The position numbers and the translations under genes were made by a program. From assembly GCF_000426385.1 (NCBI RefSeq), contig NZ_AUFG01000004.1, positions 62,001-126,000 on the forward strand: DNA of 64,000 nt, read 5' to 3'. Position 1 is the first letter of the stretch, and each line of letters begins with the position of its first letter. This stretch comes from Arsenicicoccus bolidensis DSM 15745. GTDB taxonomy: Bacteria; Actinomycetota; Actinomycetes; Actinomycetales; Dermatophilaceae. Under the pieces are notes generated by a model. The model did not search any database. It saw only the letters and a program-made list of their open reading frames with translations, and had not been told where the DNA came from. Below are positions 41,185-49,815 of the stretch, one piece after another.

Positions 41185-42767
41185 TCGACCCAGGTCTGCT
41201 CGTGCCGCTGCCCGTGGTGCTCCCCCTCGTCGGTGCCGGGCTGACGGTCGTGGCGTCGGGACGCCAGGCGATCCAGCGCCTCGTGAGCACCGTCGTCCTC
41301 ACCACGTCCGTGATCGTGTCGGCCGTCCTGCTCTGGGGGGCCCACACCCGCGGCACCCTCGTCGTCCACGCCGGAGGCTGGTCGCCGGCCGACGGCATCG
41401 TCCTCGTGGTGGACCGGCTGTCCGGGCTGATGCTGCTCGTGTCCTCGACCGTGACGCTGGCGGTGATGCTCTACTCCATCGGCCAGGGCCGCGCCTCGGA
41501 CGACAGCGAGCACGACGGGGGAGCCCCCCTGCCGATCTTCCACCCCACCATGCTCGTCCTCTCGGCCGGCGTCTCGACGACCTTCCTGTCGGGGGACCTG
41601 TTCCACCTCTACGTCGGCTTCGAGATGCTGCTGTTCGCGAGCTTCGTGCTGCTCACGCTGGGTGGCACCGCCTCCCGGGTCCGGGCCGGCGCCAACTACG
41701 TCGTGGTCAACCTGCTGTCGTCGCTGCTGTTCCTGGTCGCGATCGCGCTCGTCTACGCCGCCACGGGGACGGTCAACCTCGCGGAGCTCGCCGGTCGGCT
41801 GGACGCCCTCCCGCCGGGTCAGCAGGGCCTGCTGCACGGCATGCTGCTCCTCGGCTTCTGCATCAAGGCCGCGGTGTTCCCCATGTCGGGCTGGCTCCCC
41901 GACTCCTATCCCACCGCGCCCGCGCCCGTCACCGCCGTGTTCGCCGGACTGCTGACCAAGGTGGGGGTCTACGCGATGATCCGCACCCAGACGCTGCTGT
42001 TCCCCGACGGTCGGCTGGACGCCCTGCTGATGTGGGCCGGCCTGCTGACCATGCTCGTCGGCATCCTGGGCGCCGTCGCCCAGGACGACATCAAGCGACT
42101 GATCTCCTTCACCCTGGTGTCGCACATCGGCTACCTCGTCTTCGGCATCTCCGTCGGCAACGAGGCGGGGCTGTCGTCGGCGATCTTCTACACCGCCCAC
42201 CACATCACCATCCAGACCGCGCTGTTCCTGGTCACAGGCCTGATCGAGGCCCGCGGCGGGTCCACCTCGCTCAGCCACCTCGGGGGCCTGGGGCGGCTCG
42301 CCCCCGGGCTGGCCCTGCTGTTCTTCGTCCCCGCGATGAACCTCGCCGGCATCCCGCCGTTCTCGGGCTTCCTCGGCAAGGTCGGCCTCATCCAGGCCGG
42401 GGTCGCCTCCGGCACGTGGCTCGCCTACCTGCTCGTCGCCGGGTCCGTGATCACCAGCCTGCTCACGCTGTACGCCATCAGCCGGGTGTGGGGCCGTGTC
42501 TTCTGGAGGTCGCCCCGTGCCGCCGTCCCCGACGACGACGGGGGTGACGACGACGTGCTCGTCGTCACCGGGGACGACGCGGCCCAGGTCGTCGCCGAGC
42601 GACGCCTGGCTCTCGGCACGGTGCTGCCGACCACGCTGCTCGTCGCGGTGAGCGTCGCCATCACCGTCGCGGCCGGGCCGCTCTACGAGATCACCGACGC
42701 CGCAGCGGGTCAGCTCGGCGACCGCTCCGGCTACACGACCGCCGTGCTGCAGGGGGTGCCTCGATGA
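41181..42767 (+). CDS. mrpD: Mrp Na+/H+ antiporter subunit D
   Basis: This 528-residue NuoM/NuoN-like membrane subunit has about 14 helices. Proton-channel features include FHLYVGFEMLLFASFVLL with the TM5 Glu, KAAVFPMSGWLPDSYPTAP with the key Lys, and KRLISFTLVSHIGY. A hydrophilic Asp-rich loop near residues 440-470 separates the last helices. It partners MrpA in the antiporter. Confidence 0.94.
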   Translation: MIDPGLLVPLPVVLPLVGAGLTVVASGRQAIQRLVSTVVLTTSVIVSAVLLWGAHTRGTLVVHAGGWSPADGIVLVVDRLSGLMLLVSSTVTLAVMLYSIGQGRASDDSEHDGGAPLPIFHPTMLVLSAGVSTTFLSGDLFHLYVGFEMLLFASFVLLTLGGTASRVRAGANYVVVNLLSSLLFLVAIALVYAATGTVNLAELAGRLDALPPGQQGLLHGMLLLGFCIKAAVFPMSGWLPDSYPTAPAPVTAVFAGLLTKVGVYAMIRTQTLLFPDGRLDALLMWAGLLTMLVGILGAVAQDDIKRLISFTLVSHIGYLVFGISVGNEAGLSSAIFYTAHHITIQTALFLVTGLIEARGGSTSLSHLGGLGRLAPGLALLFFVPAMNLAGIPPFSGFLGKVGLIQAGVASGTWLAYLLVAGSVITSLLTLYAISRVWGRVFWRSPRAAVPDDDGGDDDVLVVTGDDAAQVVAERRLALGTVLPTTLLVAVSVAITVAAGPLYEITDAAAGQLGDRSGYTTAVLQGVPR

Positions 42768-43306
42768 GCAACCGCGTGCGCCTCACCCCGACCGTCGGGC
42801 TCGCCGTCGTCTGGGTCCTGCTGTGGGGCAACTTCTCCTGGGGCAATGTCCTCGCGGGACTCCTGGTCGCCCTCGTGGTGCAGGTCTTGTTCCCCCTGCC
42901 GCACGTGATGTCCGGCGTCCGGGTGCACCCCTGGGGACTACTCGTCCTGCTCGGCACCTTCCTCAAGGACCTGGTCACGGCCAGCGCCGCGGTGGCCTGG
43001 CTCGCCGTGCGGCCGCGGCCCATCGGCCCCGGCACCGTCATCGAGGTGCAGCTCACGGTGGAGGACGACCTGCTGCGCACCGTCGTCGCGGAGCTCACGT
43101 CGCTGGTCCCCGGCACGGTCGTGATCGACCTCGACCCCTCCACGGGCGTGCTCACCATGCACGTCCTGGACCGCACCGACCCCGCGGACCTGCAGGCCGA
43201 GCGTCTCCGGGTCGCAGCGCTGGAGGACCGGGTGCGCCGTGCCCTCGGCAAGGACACGGGTCAGCCGGAGCGGCATACCCACGAGCACGAGAAGGCCGAC
43301 CGATGA
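42764..43306 (+). CDS. mrpE: Mrp Na+/H+ antiporter subunit E
   Basis: This 180-residue protein has two to three N-terminal hydrophobic helices (AVVWVLLWGNFSWGN is typical of MrpE), then a cytoplasmic domain with VIEVQLTVEDDLLRTVVAEL and TSLVPGTVVIDLD, both family signatures. A charged tail rich in Arg, His and Glu follows. It is needed for assembly or full activity in characterised Mrp systems. 4-nt overlaps join it to mrpD and mrpF. Confidence 0.92.
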   Translation: MSNRVRLTPTVGLAVVWVLLWGNFSWGNVLAGLLVALVVQVLFPLPHVMSGVRVHPWGLLVLLGTFLKDLVTASAAVAWLAVRPRPIGPGTVIEVQLTVEDDLLRTVVAELTSLVPGTVVIDLDPSTGVLTMHVLDRTDPADLQAERLRVAALEDRVRRALGKDTGQPERHTHEHEKADR

Positions 43307-43671
43307 ACGTGCTGGTCTGGGCGATCGTCGCCATGCTCCTGGCCGCGGCGCTGCTCGTGCTGTGGCGCATGGTGACCGGCCCGACGGTGCTCAACCGCAC
43401 CCTCGCGAGCGACGTGCTCGTGGCGGTGATCATCTGCGCGCTGGGGGCGGAGGCGGTCGTGCGCGACCACTCGACGACGCTGCCCGTCCTCGTGTCGCTG
43501 TCGCTGGTCGGCTTCGTGGCGACCGTCGCGGTGTCGCGCTTCGTCGCCGGGGACTCGGACCTGGGGCTGCGCCAGGCCGGGCAGCCCGGGTCGGACGTGC
43601 CCGAGCCCACCGAGGTCAGCGGCTTCGACGAGGACCGGGGCGTGGTCGACGACGACGGGGGCAACCGATGA
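43303..43671 (+). CDS. mrpF: Mrp Na+/H+ antiporter subunit F
   Basis: This 122-residue protein has three helices in the first ~90 residues; RMVTGPTVLNRTLASDVLV is the MrpF signature in the loop after TM1. An acidic tail of about 30 residues (FDEDRGVVDDDGG) follows. ATG 43303 overlaps the mrpE stop; ATGA links it to mrpG. Confidence 0.92.
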   Translation: MNVLVWAIVAMLLAAALLVLWRMVTGPTVLNRTLASDVLVAVIICALGAEAVVRDHSTTLPVLVSLSLVGFVATVAVSRFVAGDSDLGLRQAGQPGSDVPEPTEVSGFDEDRGVVDDDGGNR

Positions 43672-44000
43672 GCTGGACCTCCGTCGCCGACCTCGCCGCG
43701 CTCGTCTGCCTGGCCCTCGGCTCGTTCCTGTGCCTGTGCGCCGCGATCGGTCTCGTCCGCTTCCCCGACCTGCTCTCGCGCATGCACGCGGCGACCAAGC
43801 CGCAGACCCTGGGGATCCTGCTGGTGCTGCTCGGCGTGGGCATCGGACGGCACTCGCCCCTCGACATCGGCATGCTGCTGCTCGTCGCGATCTTCCAGAT
43901 GGCCAGCGCGCCCGTGTCCTCCCACCTGCTCAGCCGCGCCGCGATCCGCACCGGCCAGGTGCCGGGCGTCCGGGACGACGAGAGGGTCGACCGGCCGTAG
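43668..44000 (+). CDS. mrpG: Mrp Na+/H+ antiporter subunit G
   Basis: This 110-residue protein has three hydrophobic helices; IGLVRFPDLLSRMHAATKPQ is the diagnostic MrpG sequence between TM1 and TM2. It is the last gene of the operon and converges on fhs with 42 bp between; a GC palindrome GACCC-C-GGGTC (44026-44036) lies in the gap. Confidence 0.93.
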   Translation: MSWTSVADLAALVCLALGSFLCLCAAIGLVRFPDLLSRMHAATKPQTLGILLVLLGVGIGRHSPLDIGMLLLVAIFQMASAPVSSHLLSRAAIRTGQVPGVRDDERVDRP

Positions 44001-44042
44001 CCGATCGACCCCCGTCTGCTGGCCCGACCCCGGGTCAGCGTC

Positions 44043-45743
44043 TCAGAACAGCCCGACCGTGTTGCCGTCCTCGTCGATGTCGATGCGCATGGCGGCCGGC
44101 GACCTCGACAGGCCCGGCATCGTCATCATCGACCCGCAGATGGCATAGACGTAGCCGGCTCCCGCGGCCAGGCGGACCTCGCGCACCGGCAGGGTCCAGC
44201 CGCGCGGCGCACCCTTGAGGGCCGGGTCGTGGGACAGAGACATCTGGGTCTTGGCGATGAGCACGGGCAGGTGGCCGTAGCCCTGGTCGGTGTACATCGC
44301 CAGCGCCTTGGCCGCGGCCGGCTCCAGGGAGATCCCGTTGGCGCCATACACCTTGGTCGCGACCTTGCGGATCTTGACCTCGAGGGAGTCCTCGAAGTCG
44401 TAGGTCGGGGTGAAGTGCACCTCGTCGTCGCACGCCTCCACCACGGTGCGGGCGAGCTCCTCGGCGCCGGCGCCACCGTCCTTGACGTGGGTCGACACGG
44501 CGCAGCGCGCCCCCATCTCCTCGGCCACGCGCCGGATCACCTCGTGCTCGGACGGGTGGTCCGTCGGGAAGGCGTTGATGGCCACCACCGGCTGCACGCC
44601 GAAGTCCTGGATGATCTGGATGTGCTTGCGCAGGTTGTCGCACCCGGCCTCGACGTCCTGCGGGCTCTCGAGCAGCATCCCCTCGGGCAGCGGCTTGCCG
44701 GCCTTGACCTCGAAGCGGCCGGAGTGGGACTTGAGCGCCCGCACGGTCGCGACCAGGACCGCCGCCTGGGGAGTGAGCCCGGCCGCGCGGCACTTGACGT
44801 TGAAGAAGCGCTCGGCGCCCATGTCGGCCGCGAAGCCCGCCTCGGTGAGCAGGATGTCGCCGGCCTTGATGCCGACGCGGTCGGCGATGATCGAGGAGTT
44901 GCCGATCGCGATGTTGCCGAACGGGCCGGCGTGGATGAACGCCGGCGTGTGCTCCAGCGTCTGCATGAGGTTGGGCTTCAGGGCGTCCTTGAGCAGGACG
45001 CACATCGCGCCGGCGCAGCCGATCTGCTCGGCGGTGACGGGCTTCTTGTCCTTGGTGAAGCCGACGACGATGCGGCCGAGGCGCTCCCGCAGGTCCCGCA
45101 GCGAGGTGGCCAGGGCGAGGATGACCATGACCTCGGACGCCGCGGTGATGTCGAAGCCCGCCTGACGGGTCACGCCGTCGGTCTTGGCGCCGCAGCCCTC
45201 GATAATGTTGCGCAGCGAGCGGTCGTTCATGTCCATGACCCGACGCCACTGGATGTCGTCGAGGCCGAGCTCGTTGCCGAAGTGCAGGTGGTTGGACACC
45301 ATCGCCGCCAGCAGGTTGTGCGCCGCCGTCACCGCGTGGAAGTCGCCGGTGAGGTGCAGGTTGAGCATCTCCATCGGGACGATCTGGCTGTAGCCACCGC
45401 CCGCCGCGCCACCCTTGACGCCGAAGACGGGCCCGAGCGAGGGCTGGCGCAGGGCGAGGACGGGCTTGCGGCCGATGCGGGCCAGGCCCTGGGCCAGGCC
45501 GACGGCGGTCGTCGTCTTGCCCTCGCCCAGCGGGGTCGGGGTGATGGCGGTGACGACGACGTACCTGGCGTCGGGGAGGTCGGCCAGCTCGTCGATGACC
45601 TCGAGCTCGACCTTGGCGACGTGCCGCCCGTAGGGGATGAGGTACTTCTCGTCGATGCCGACGGTGGCGGCGACCTCGGGGAGGGGGGCGAGATCAGCGG
45701 ATCGCGCGATCTCGATGTCTGAGGGAAACGGCTTTGTATCCAC
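44043..45743 (-). CDS. fhs: Formate-tetrahydrofolate ligase
   Basis: The 566-residue enzyme makes 10-formyl-tetrahydrofolate from formate, THF and ATP, supplying purine synthesis and Fmt. The ATP-binding TPTPLGEGKTTTAVGLAQ, ALRQPSLGPVFGVKGGA and GNIAIGNSS are family motifs, and the length is standard. GTG 45743 has CATACT (45750-45755, minus strand) ending 6 nt upstream. It stands between the Mrp operon and a methyltransferase gene. Confidence 0.95.
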   Translation of the reverse strand: MDTKPFPSDIEIARSADLAPLPEVAATVGIDEKYLIPYGRHVAKVELEVIDELADLPDARYVVVTAITPTPLGEGKTTTAVGLAQGLARIGRKPVLALRQPSLGPVFGVKGGAAGGGYSQIVPMEMLNLHLTGDFHAVTAAHNLLAAMVSNHLHFGNELGLDDIQWRRVMDMNDRSLRNIIEGCGAKTDGVTRQAGFDITAASEVMVILALATSLRDLRERLGRIVVGFTKDKKPVTAEQIGCAGAMCVLLKDALKPNLMQTLEHTPAFIHAGPFGNIAIGNSSIIADRVGIKAGDILLTEAGFAADMGAERFFNVKCRAAGLTPQAAVLVATVRALKSHSGRFEVKAGKPLPEGMLLESPQDVEAGCDNLRKHIQIIQDFGVQPVVAINAFPTDHPSEHEVIRRVAEEMGARCAVSTHVKDGGAGAEELARTVVEACDDEVHFTPTYDFEDSLEVKIRKVATKVYGANGISLEPAAAKALAMYTDQGYGHLPVLIAKTQMSLSHDPALKGAPRGWTLPVREVRLAAGAGYVYAICGSMMTMPGLSRSPAAMRIDIDEDGNTVGLF

Positions 45744-45804
45744 GAGGCGAGTATGCCGGACGTCCTCCGGCGTCCCGACGGTGGGGCCGGACGTCCTCCC
45801 GTCC

Positions 45805-46707
45805 TCACCCCGTGCGGGGCGGACGCTCGCAGACGTAGATCGCCGTCCCCGGCACGAGCCTTCCCCGCAGCGGGCTCCACCCGCCCCAGGTCTCCTCGTG
45901 GTCCTCGGGCCACTCCGGCTCGACGAGGTCGACGAGCCGCAGGCCCGCGGCGGTGATCTCGCGGACGCGATCGCCGAGGGTGCGGTGGTGCTCGACGTAG
46001 AGCGCCCGTCCCTGGTCGTCCTCCTCGACGTACGGCGAGCGGTCGAAGTAGGAGCTCGTGACGGTCAGGCCCGCCTCTCCCGGCACGTCGGGCAGGGCCC
46101 AGCGGATCGGGTGGGTGGTGGAGACGACGAACCGCCCGCCGGGGCGCAGGACGCGGGCGGCCTCGCGCATCACCGCGGCGGAGTCGGCCACGAAGGGCAC
46201 CGCGCCGTAGGCGGTCATCACGAGGTCGAAGCTCTCCTGCGCGAACGGCAGGGCCGCCGCGTCGCAGGCGAGCAGGGGGAGCCGGGGGTGCTGGGGGTGC
46301 TGGGGGAGCGGGTGAGCAGGGGAGGCCGACGGCTGTCCCGCCCGTATGCCGTCCGTCCGCCCCTCGTCGATCCGGCGTCCCTGCGCGAGCATCCCCGTCG
46401 ACAGGTCCGTCGAGACGACCACCGCCCCCTGGGCCGCCAGCCACCGTCCGCCCTGGGCGGCGCCACCACCGATCTCCAGGACGCGGAGCCCGGGGAGGCG
46501 GTCCGCCGGCGCCAGGATCCGAGCCGTCTCCTCGCGCAGCCCCTCCGGACCCCAGACGAGGTCGGCGTCACCCAGGAACGCGCCGTGCTCGGCGTAGTAG
46601 TCCACCGCCTCGGCGTCCCACCAGCCCTTGTTGGCGCGCGCCGACTCGGCCTGGTCGGTGCCGCGCCGCGTGACGGCGGCGAAGGAGCCGCGCTCGGCGG
46701 TCGTCAT
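45805..46707 (-). CDS. Class I SAM-dependent methyltransferase
   Basis: This 300-residue protein has the Methyltransf_11 core: VLEIGGGAAQGGRWL is the SAM-binding motif I near residue 76, and DLVMTAYGAVPFV and LRPGGRFVVSTTHP follow in order. A 20-residue Pro/His/Gln-rich insert (about 126-145) interrupts the fold. The substrate is unknown. AGGAGG lies 4 nt from the ATG at 46707. It is divergent from rpsA. Confidence 0.8.
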   Translation of the reverse strand: MTTAERGSFAAVTRRGTDQAESARANKGWWDAEAVDYYAEHGAFLGDADLVWGPEGLREETARILAPADRLPGLRVLEIGGGAAQGGRWLAAQGAVVVSTDLSTGMLAQGRRIDEGRTDGIRAGQPSASPAHPLPQHPQHPRLPLLACDAAALPFAQESFDLVMTAYGAVPFVADSAAVMREAARVLRPGGRFVVSTTHPIRWALPDVPGEAGLTVTSSYFDRSPYVEEDDQGRALYVEHHRTLGDRVREITAAGLRLVDLVEPEWPEDHEETWGGWSPLRGRLVPGTAIYVCERPPRTG

Positions 46708-46720
46708 ACAGCCTCCTGCT

Positions 46721-46750
46721 TTGACCCGTGCGTGACAGGACCGTTAGGGT
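46721..46750 (+). promoter_or_regulatory. Housekeeping promoter for rpsA (TTGACC-N18-TAGGGT)
   Basis: This is the clearest two-box promoter in the window. Transcription would start near 46757 and give a leader of about 100 nt containing CCGAC-GAG-GTCGG (a short hairpin) before the rpsA ATG. S1 autoregulates its own mRNA in E. coli; whether that holds here is unknown. Confidence 0.65.
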
Positions 46751-46859
46751 GGACGAGCACGTTCGTGCGCGGACTCGACCCGACGAGGTCGGCGAGACCC
46801 CACGGCGGGCATGCACGATCCCACCTATTCAACCTGTCCACCATCGGAGTTCCTACTAC

Positions 46860-48374
46860 ATGACTGCCAGCCCGGTCGAAAAGACCGCCCCTCAGGTCGC
46901 GATCAACGACATCGGATCTGAGGAGGACTTCCTCGCCGCGATCGACGAGACCATCAAGTACTTCAACGACGGAGACATCGTCGACGGTGTCATCGTCAAG
47001 GTCGACCGGGACGAGGTCCTGCTCGACATCGGTTACAAGACCGAGGGTGTCATCCCGAGCCGCGAGCTCTCCATCAAGCACGACGTCGACCCGTCCGAGG
47101 TCGTTTCCGTGGGTGACGAGGTCGAGGCCCTGGTCCTCCAGAAGGAGGATAAGGAGGGTCGTCTGATCCTGTCCAAGAAGCGCGCCCAGTACGAGCGCGC
47201 CTGGGGCACGGTGGAGAAGGTCAAGGAGGAGGACGGCGTCGTCACCGGCACCGTCATCGAGGTCGTCAAGGGCGGCCTCATCCTCGACATCGGTCTGCGC
47301 GGCTTCCTGCCCGCCTCCCTCGTCGAGATGCGTCGTGTGCGCGACCTCCAGCCGTACGTCGGCAAGGAGATCGAGGCCAAGATCATCGAGCTCGACAAGA
47401 ACCGCAACAACGTGGTCCTGTCGCGCCGCGCGTGGCTGGAGCAGACCCAGTCCGAGGTCCGCACCACCTTCCTCAAGGAGCTCGGCAAGGGCCAGGTCCG
47501 GTCCGGCGTCGTGTCCTCGATCGTCAACTTCGGTGCGTTCGTGGACCTCGGTGGCGTCGACGGTCTCGTCCACGTCTCCGAGCTGTCCTGGAAGCACATC
47601 GACCACCCGTCCGAGGTCGTCGAGGTGGGCCAGGAGGTCACCGTCGAGGTGCTCGACGTGGACATGGACCGCGAGCGTGTCTCCCTGTCGCTGAAGGCGA
47701 CGCAGGAGGACCCGTGGCAGCACTTCGCCCGCACCCACGCCATCGGCCAGGTCGTGCCGGGCAAGGTCACCAAGCTCGTCCCGTTCGGTGCGTTCGTGCG
47801 CGTCGAGGAGGGCATCGAGGGTCTGGTCCACATCTCCGAGCTGGCCGAGCGCCACGTGGAGCTGCCGGAGCAGGTCGTCAACGTGGGCGACGACATCTTC
47901 GTCCGTGTCATCGACATCGACCTCGAGCGTCGCCGCATCTCGCTGTCGCTCAAGCAGGCCAACGACGCGTCCGTCGTCTCCGACGACTTCGACCCGACGC
48001 AGTACGGCATGGCCGCCGAGTACGACGAGCAGGGGAACTACAAGTACCCCGAGGGCTTCGACCCCGAGACCAACGAGTGGCTCGAGGGCTTCGAGACCCA
48101 GCGCGAGAAGTGGGAGAAGCAGTACGCCGAGGCCCACTCGCTGTGGGAGGCCCACAAGACGCAGGTCGAGGAGGCCGCCAAGGCCGACGCCGAGGCAGCC
48201 GCCAACCCGGAGGCCGCGACGTCCTACTCCTCCGGTGGCAGCGCCACCGAGAGCGTGTCGACGTCCTCGTCGTCCTCCTCGTCGTCGTCGTCCTCCTCCT
48301 CGTCCAACGAGGGCACCCTCGCCTCCGACGAGGCGCTGGCCGCTCTCCGCGAGAAGCTCACCGGCTCCAACTGA
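46860..48374 (+). CDS. rpsA: 30S ribosomal protein S1
   Basis: The 504-residue protein has four S1 OB-fold RNA-binding repeats (roughly residues 38-105, 122-190, 207-277, 293-362), the actinobacterial number. VNFGAFVDLGGVDGLVHVSE and VPFGAFVRVEEGIEGLVHIS mark repeats 3 and 4. The C-terminal region (~120 residues) is acidic and disordered and includes 14 consecutive serines. ATG 46860 begins just before the conserved VAINDIGSEEDF; a longer in-frame start lies on the promoter itself and is rejected. GGAG lies about 10 nt upstream. Confidence 0.94.
   Translation: MTASPVEKTAPQVAINDIGSEEDFLAAIDETIKYFNDGDIVDGVIVKVDRDEVLLDIGYKTEGVIPSRELSIKHDVDPSEVVSVGDEVEALVLQKEDKEGRLILSKKRAQYERAWGTVEKVKEEDGVVTGTVIEVVKGGLILDIGLRGFLPASLVEMRRVRDLQPYVGKEIEAKIIELDKNRNNVVLSRRAWLEQTQSEVRTTFLKELGKGQVRSGVVSSIVNFGAFVDLGGVDGLVHVSELSWKHIDHPSEVVEVGQEVTVEVLDVDMDRERVSLSLKATQEDPWQHFARTHAIGQVVPGKVTKLVPFGAFVRVEEGIEGLVHISELAERHVELPEQVVNVGDDIFVRVIDIDLERRRISLSLKQANDASVVSDDFDPTQYGMAAEYDEQGNYKYPEGFDPETNEWLEGFETQREKWEKQYAEAHSLWEAHKTQVEEAAKADAEAAANPEAATSYSSGGSATESVSTSSSSSSSSSSSSSSNEGTLASDEALAALREKLTGSN
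48264..48305 (+). repeat. Run of 14 serine codons (TCC/TCG) in the rpsA tail
   Basis: The codons mix TCC and TCG in no fixed order, so the run is held at protein level or arose by slippage. It lies in the disordered C-terminus, outside the S1 domains. Confidence 0.85.
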
Positions 48375-48413
48375 GCCCACTGACCAGGCGCACACGGCCT
48401 GATCACGTCGAAA

Positions 48414-48442
48414 GCCCCGTCCACCCCTGCGGTGGGCGGGGC
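48414..48442 (+). terminator. Intrinsic-type terminator after rpsA
   Basis: GCCCCGTCCACC pairs with GGTGGGCGGGGC over 12 bp (one G-U) around loop CCTGC, 39 nt after the rpsA stop, with AAA on the 5' side. The 3' side is not U-rich. Confidence 0.7.
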
Positions 48443-48483
48443 CTCGTCGTGCCCGCCCGGGTTGAGCGCCTCTGGTGGCCCCC

Positions 48484-48543
48484 GGTGCGTCGCCCCGTGC
48501 GTCGCCTGGTGCGGCGCCCGGTGCGTCGCCCGGTGCGTCGTCA
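48484..48543. repeat. Five tandem 12-bp units GGTGCGTCGCCC
   Basis: Units at 48484, 48496, 48508, 48520 and 48532 differ by one base, or three in the last unit. They lie in the 214-bp gap between rpsA and coaE, about 30 bp before the coaE -10. No gene covers them. Confidence 0.8.
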
Positions 48544-48576
48544 GGGCCCCGGCGGGTGCCCGGGCCCCGGCGCGAG

Positions 48577-48582
48577 TAGCCT
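48577..48582 (+). promoter_or_regulatory. Leaderless -10 element (TAGCCT) for coaE
   Basis: TAGCCT ends 6 nt before ATG 48589. Confidence 0.55.
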
Positions 48583-48588
48583 CGGTGC

Positions 48589-49779
48589 ATGGTTCGCATC
48601 GGTCTGACAGGTGGCATCGGGTCCGGCAAGTCGACCGTGTCGCGTCGTCTCGGCGAGCTGGGGGCGGTGGTCGTGGACGCCGACCAGCTGGCGCGTGAGG
48701 TCGTGGCTCCCGGCTCGGAGGGTCTGCAGGCCGTCCAGGAGAGGTTCGGCGACGGCGTCGTCGGTCCCGACGGTGCGCTCGACCGCGGGGCGCTCGGTGG
48801 CATCGTCTTCGCCGACGAGCGGTCCCGCCGAGACCTCGAGGCCATCACGCACCCGTTGATCGCGCGGCGGACCGCGCAGCTCATGGCCGAGGCGGGGGAG
48901 GACGCCATCGTCGTGCACGACGTCCCCCTGCTGGTCGAGAAGCACATGGGACCGGCCTACCACCTCGTCGTCGTGGTGGAGGCCGACCACGACTCGCGGG
49001 TCCGCCGGCTCGAGGGACGCGGCCTCAGCGAGCAGGACGCGCGGGCCCGCATGGAGCACCAGGCGACCGACGAGCAGCGGCGCGCGGCCGCGGACGTGCT
49101 GATCGACAACAACGGCACGGCCGACGACCTGTTGGCCGAGGTGGACCGGGTCTGGCACGAGCGGTTGCGGCCGTATGCCGACAACGTGCGCACCCGCACG
49201 CGCGCCCGGCGGCCCGACGTCCCCACCCTGGTCGCCTACGACGAGACCTGGCCCCAGCAGGCCGACCGCCTCATCGCCAGGATCAGTGCCGCGATGGGCA
49301 CCCGCGCCCCGGAGATCGAGCACATCGGGTCCACCGCGGTGCCCGGGCTGGCCGGCAAGGACGTCATCGACCTGCAGATCGGCGTGCCGGACCTGCACGA
49401 CGCCGACGACCCCGAGTTCGTCCGCATCCTCGAGGACCTCGGTTTCCCGCGGTCCAAGGACAACACGATGGACAACGTCAAGGACGAGCTGCCCGACCCC
49501 TCGCTGTGGGTCAAGCGCTTCCACGGGTCCTGCGACCCGGGCCGGATCGTCCACGTCCACGTGCGCGAGACGGAGGGTGCGGGTTGGCAGTACGCCCTGC
49601 TCTACCGCGACTGGCTACGGTCCGACGCGGACGCCCGCGCGGACTACCTGACCGAGAAGCGACGGCTGGCCGGCACCTGCGCCACGACCAGGGAGTATGC
49701 CGAGGCGAAGGAGCCGTGGTTCAACCACATCTGGCCGCGCATGCAGTCCTGGGCCCGCCGGACCGGCTGGCACTCCTGA
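48589..49779 (+). CDS. coaE: Dephospho-CoA kinase fused to a GrpB (UPF0157) domain
   Basis: This 396-residue two-domain protein has residues ~1-200 as CoaE, the last step of CoA synthesis, with P-loop GLTGGIGSGKS and ADQLAREVV. Residues ~210-390 are a GrpB/UPF0157 nucleotidyltransferase-like domain (YDETWPQQA, IEHIGSTAVPGLAGKDVIDL, FVRILEDLGF). This fusion is usual in actinobacteria (as in M. tuberculosis CoaE); the role of the GrpB half is not firmly known. Confidence 0.94.
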   Translation: MVRIGLTGGIGSGKSTVSRRLGELGAVVVDADQLAREVVAPGSEGLQAVQERFGDGVVGPDGALDRGALGGIVFADERSRRDLEAITHPLIARRTAQLMAEAGEDAIVVHDVPLLVEKHMGPAYHLVVVVEADHDSRVRRLEGRGLSEQDARARMEHQATDEQRRAAADVLIDNNGTADDLLAEVDRVWHERLRPYADNVRTRTRARRPDVPTLVAYDETWPQQADRLIARISAAMGTRAPEIEHIGSTAVPGLAGKDVIDLQIGVPDLHDADDPEFVRILEDLGFPRSKDNTMDNVKDELPDPSLWVKRFHGSCDPGRIVHVHVRETEGAGWQYALLYRDWLRSDADARADYLTEKRRLAGTCATTREYAEAKEPWFNHIWPRMQSWARRTGWHS

Positions 49780-49815
49780 GCGGCAGCGGGACGGTCGGCA
49801 GGCTCCTTGGGAGGC

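Noticed and set aside
48484-48543. Tandem 12-bp units considered as a CRISPR array
   Set aside because: Units abut with no spacers and are too short; no cas genes are present.
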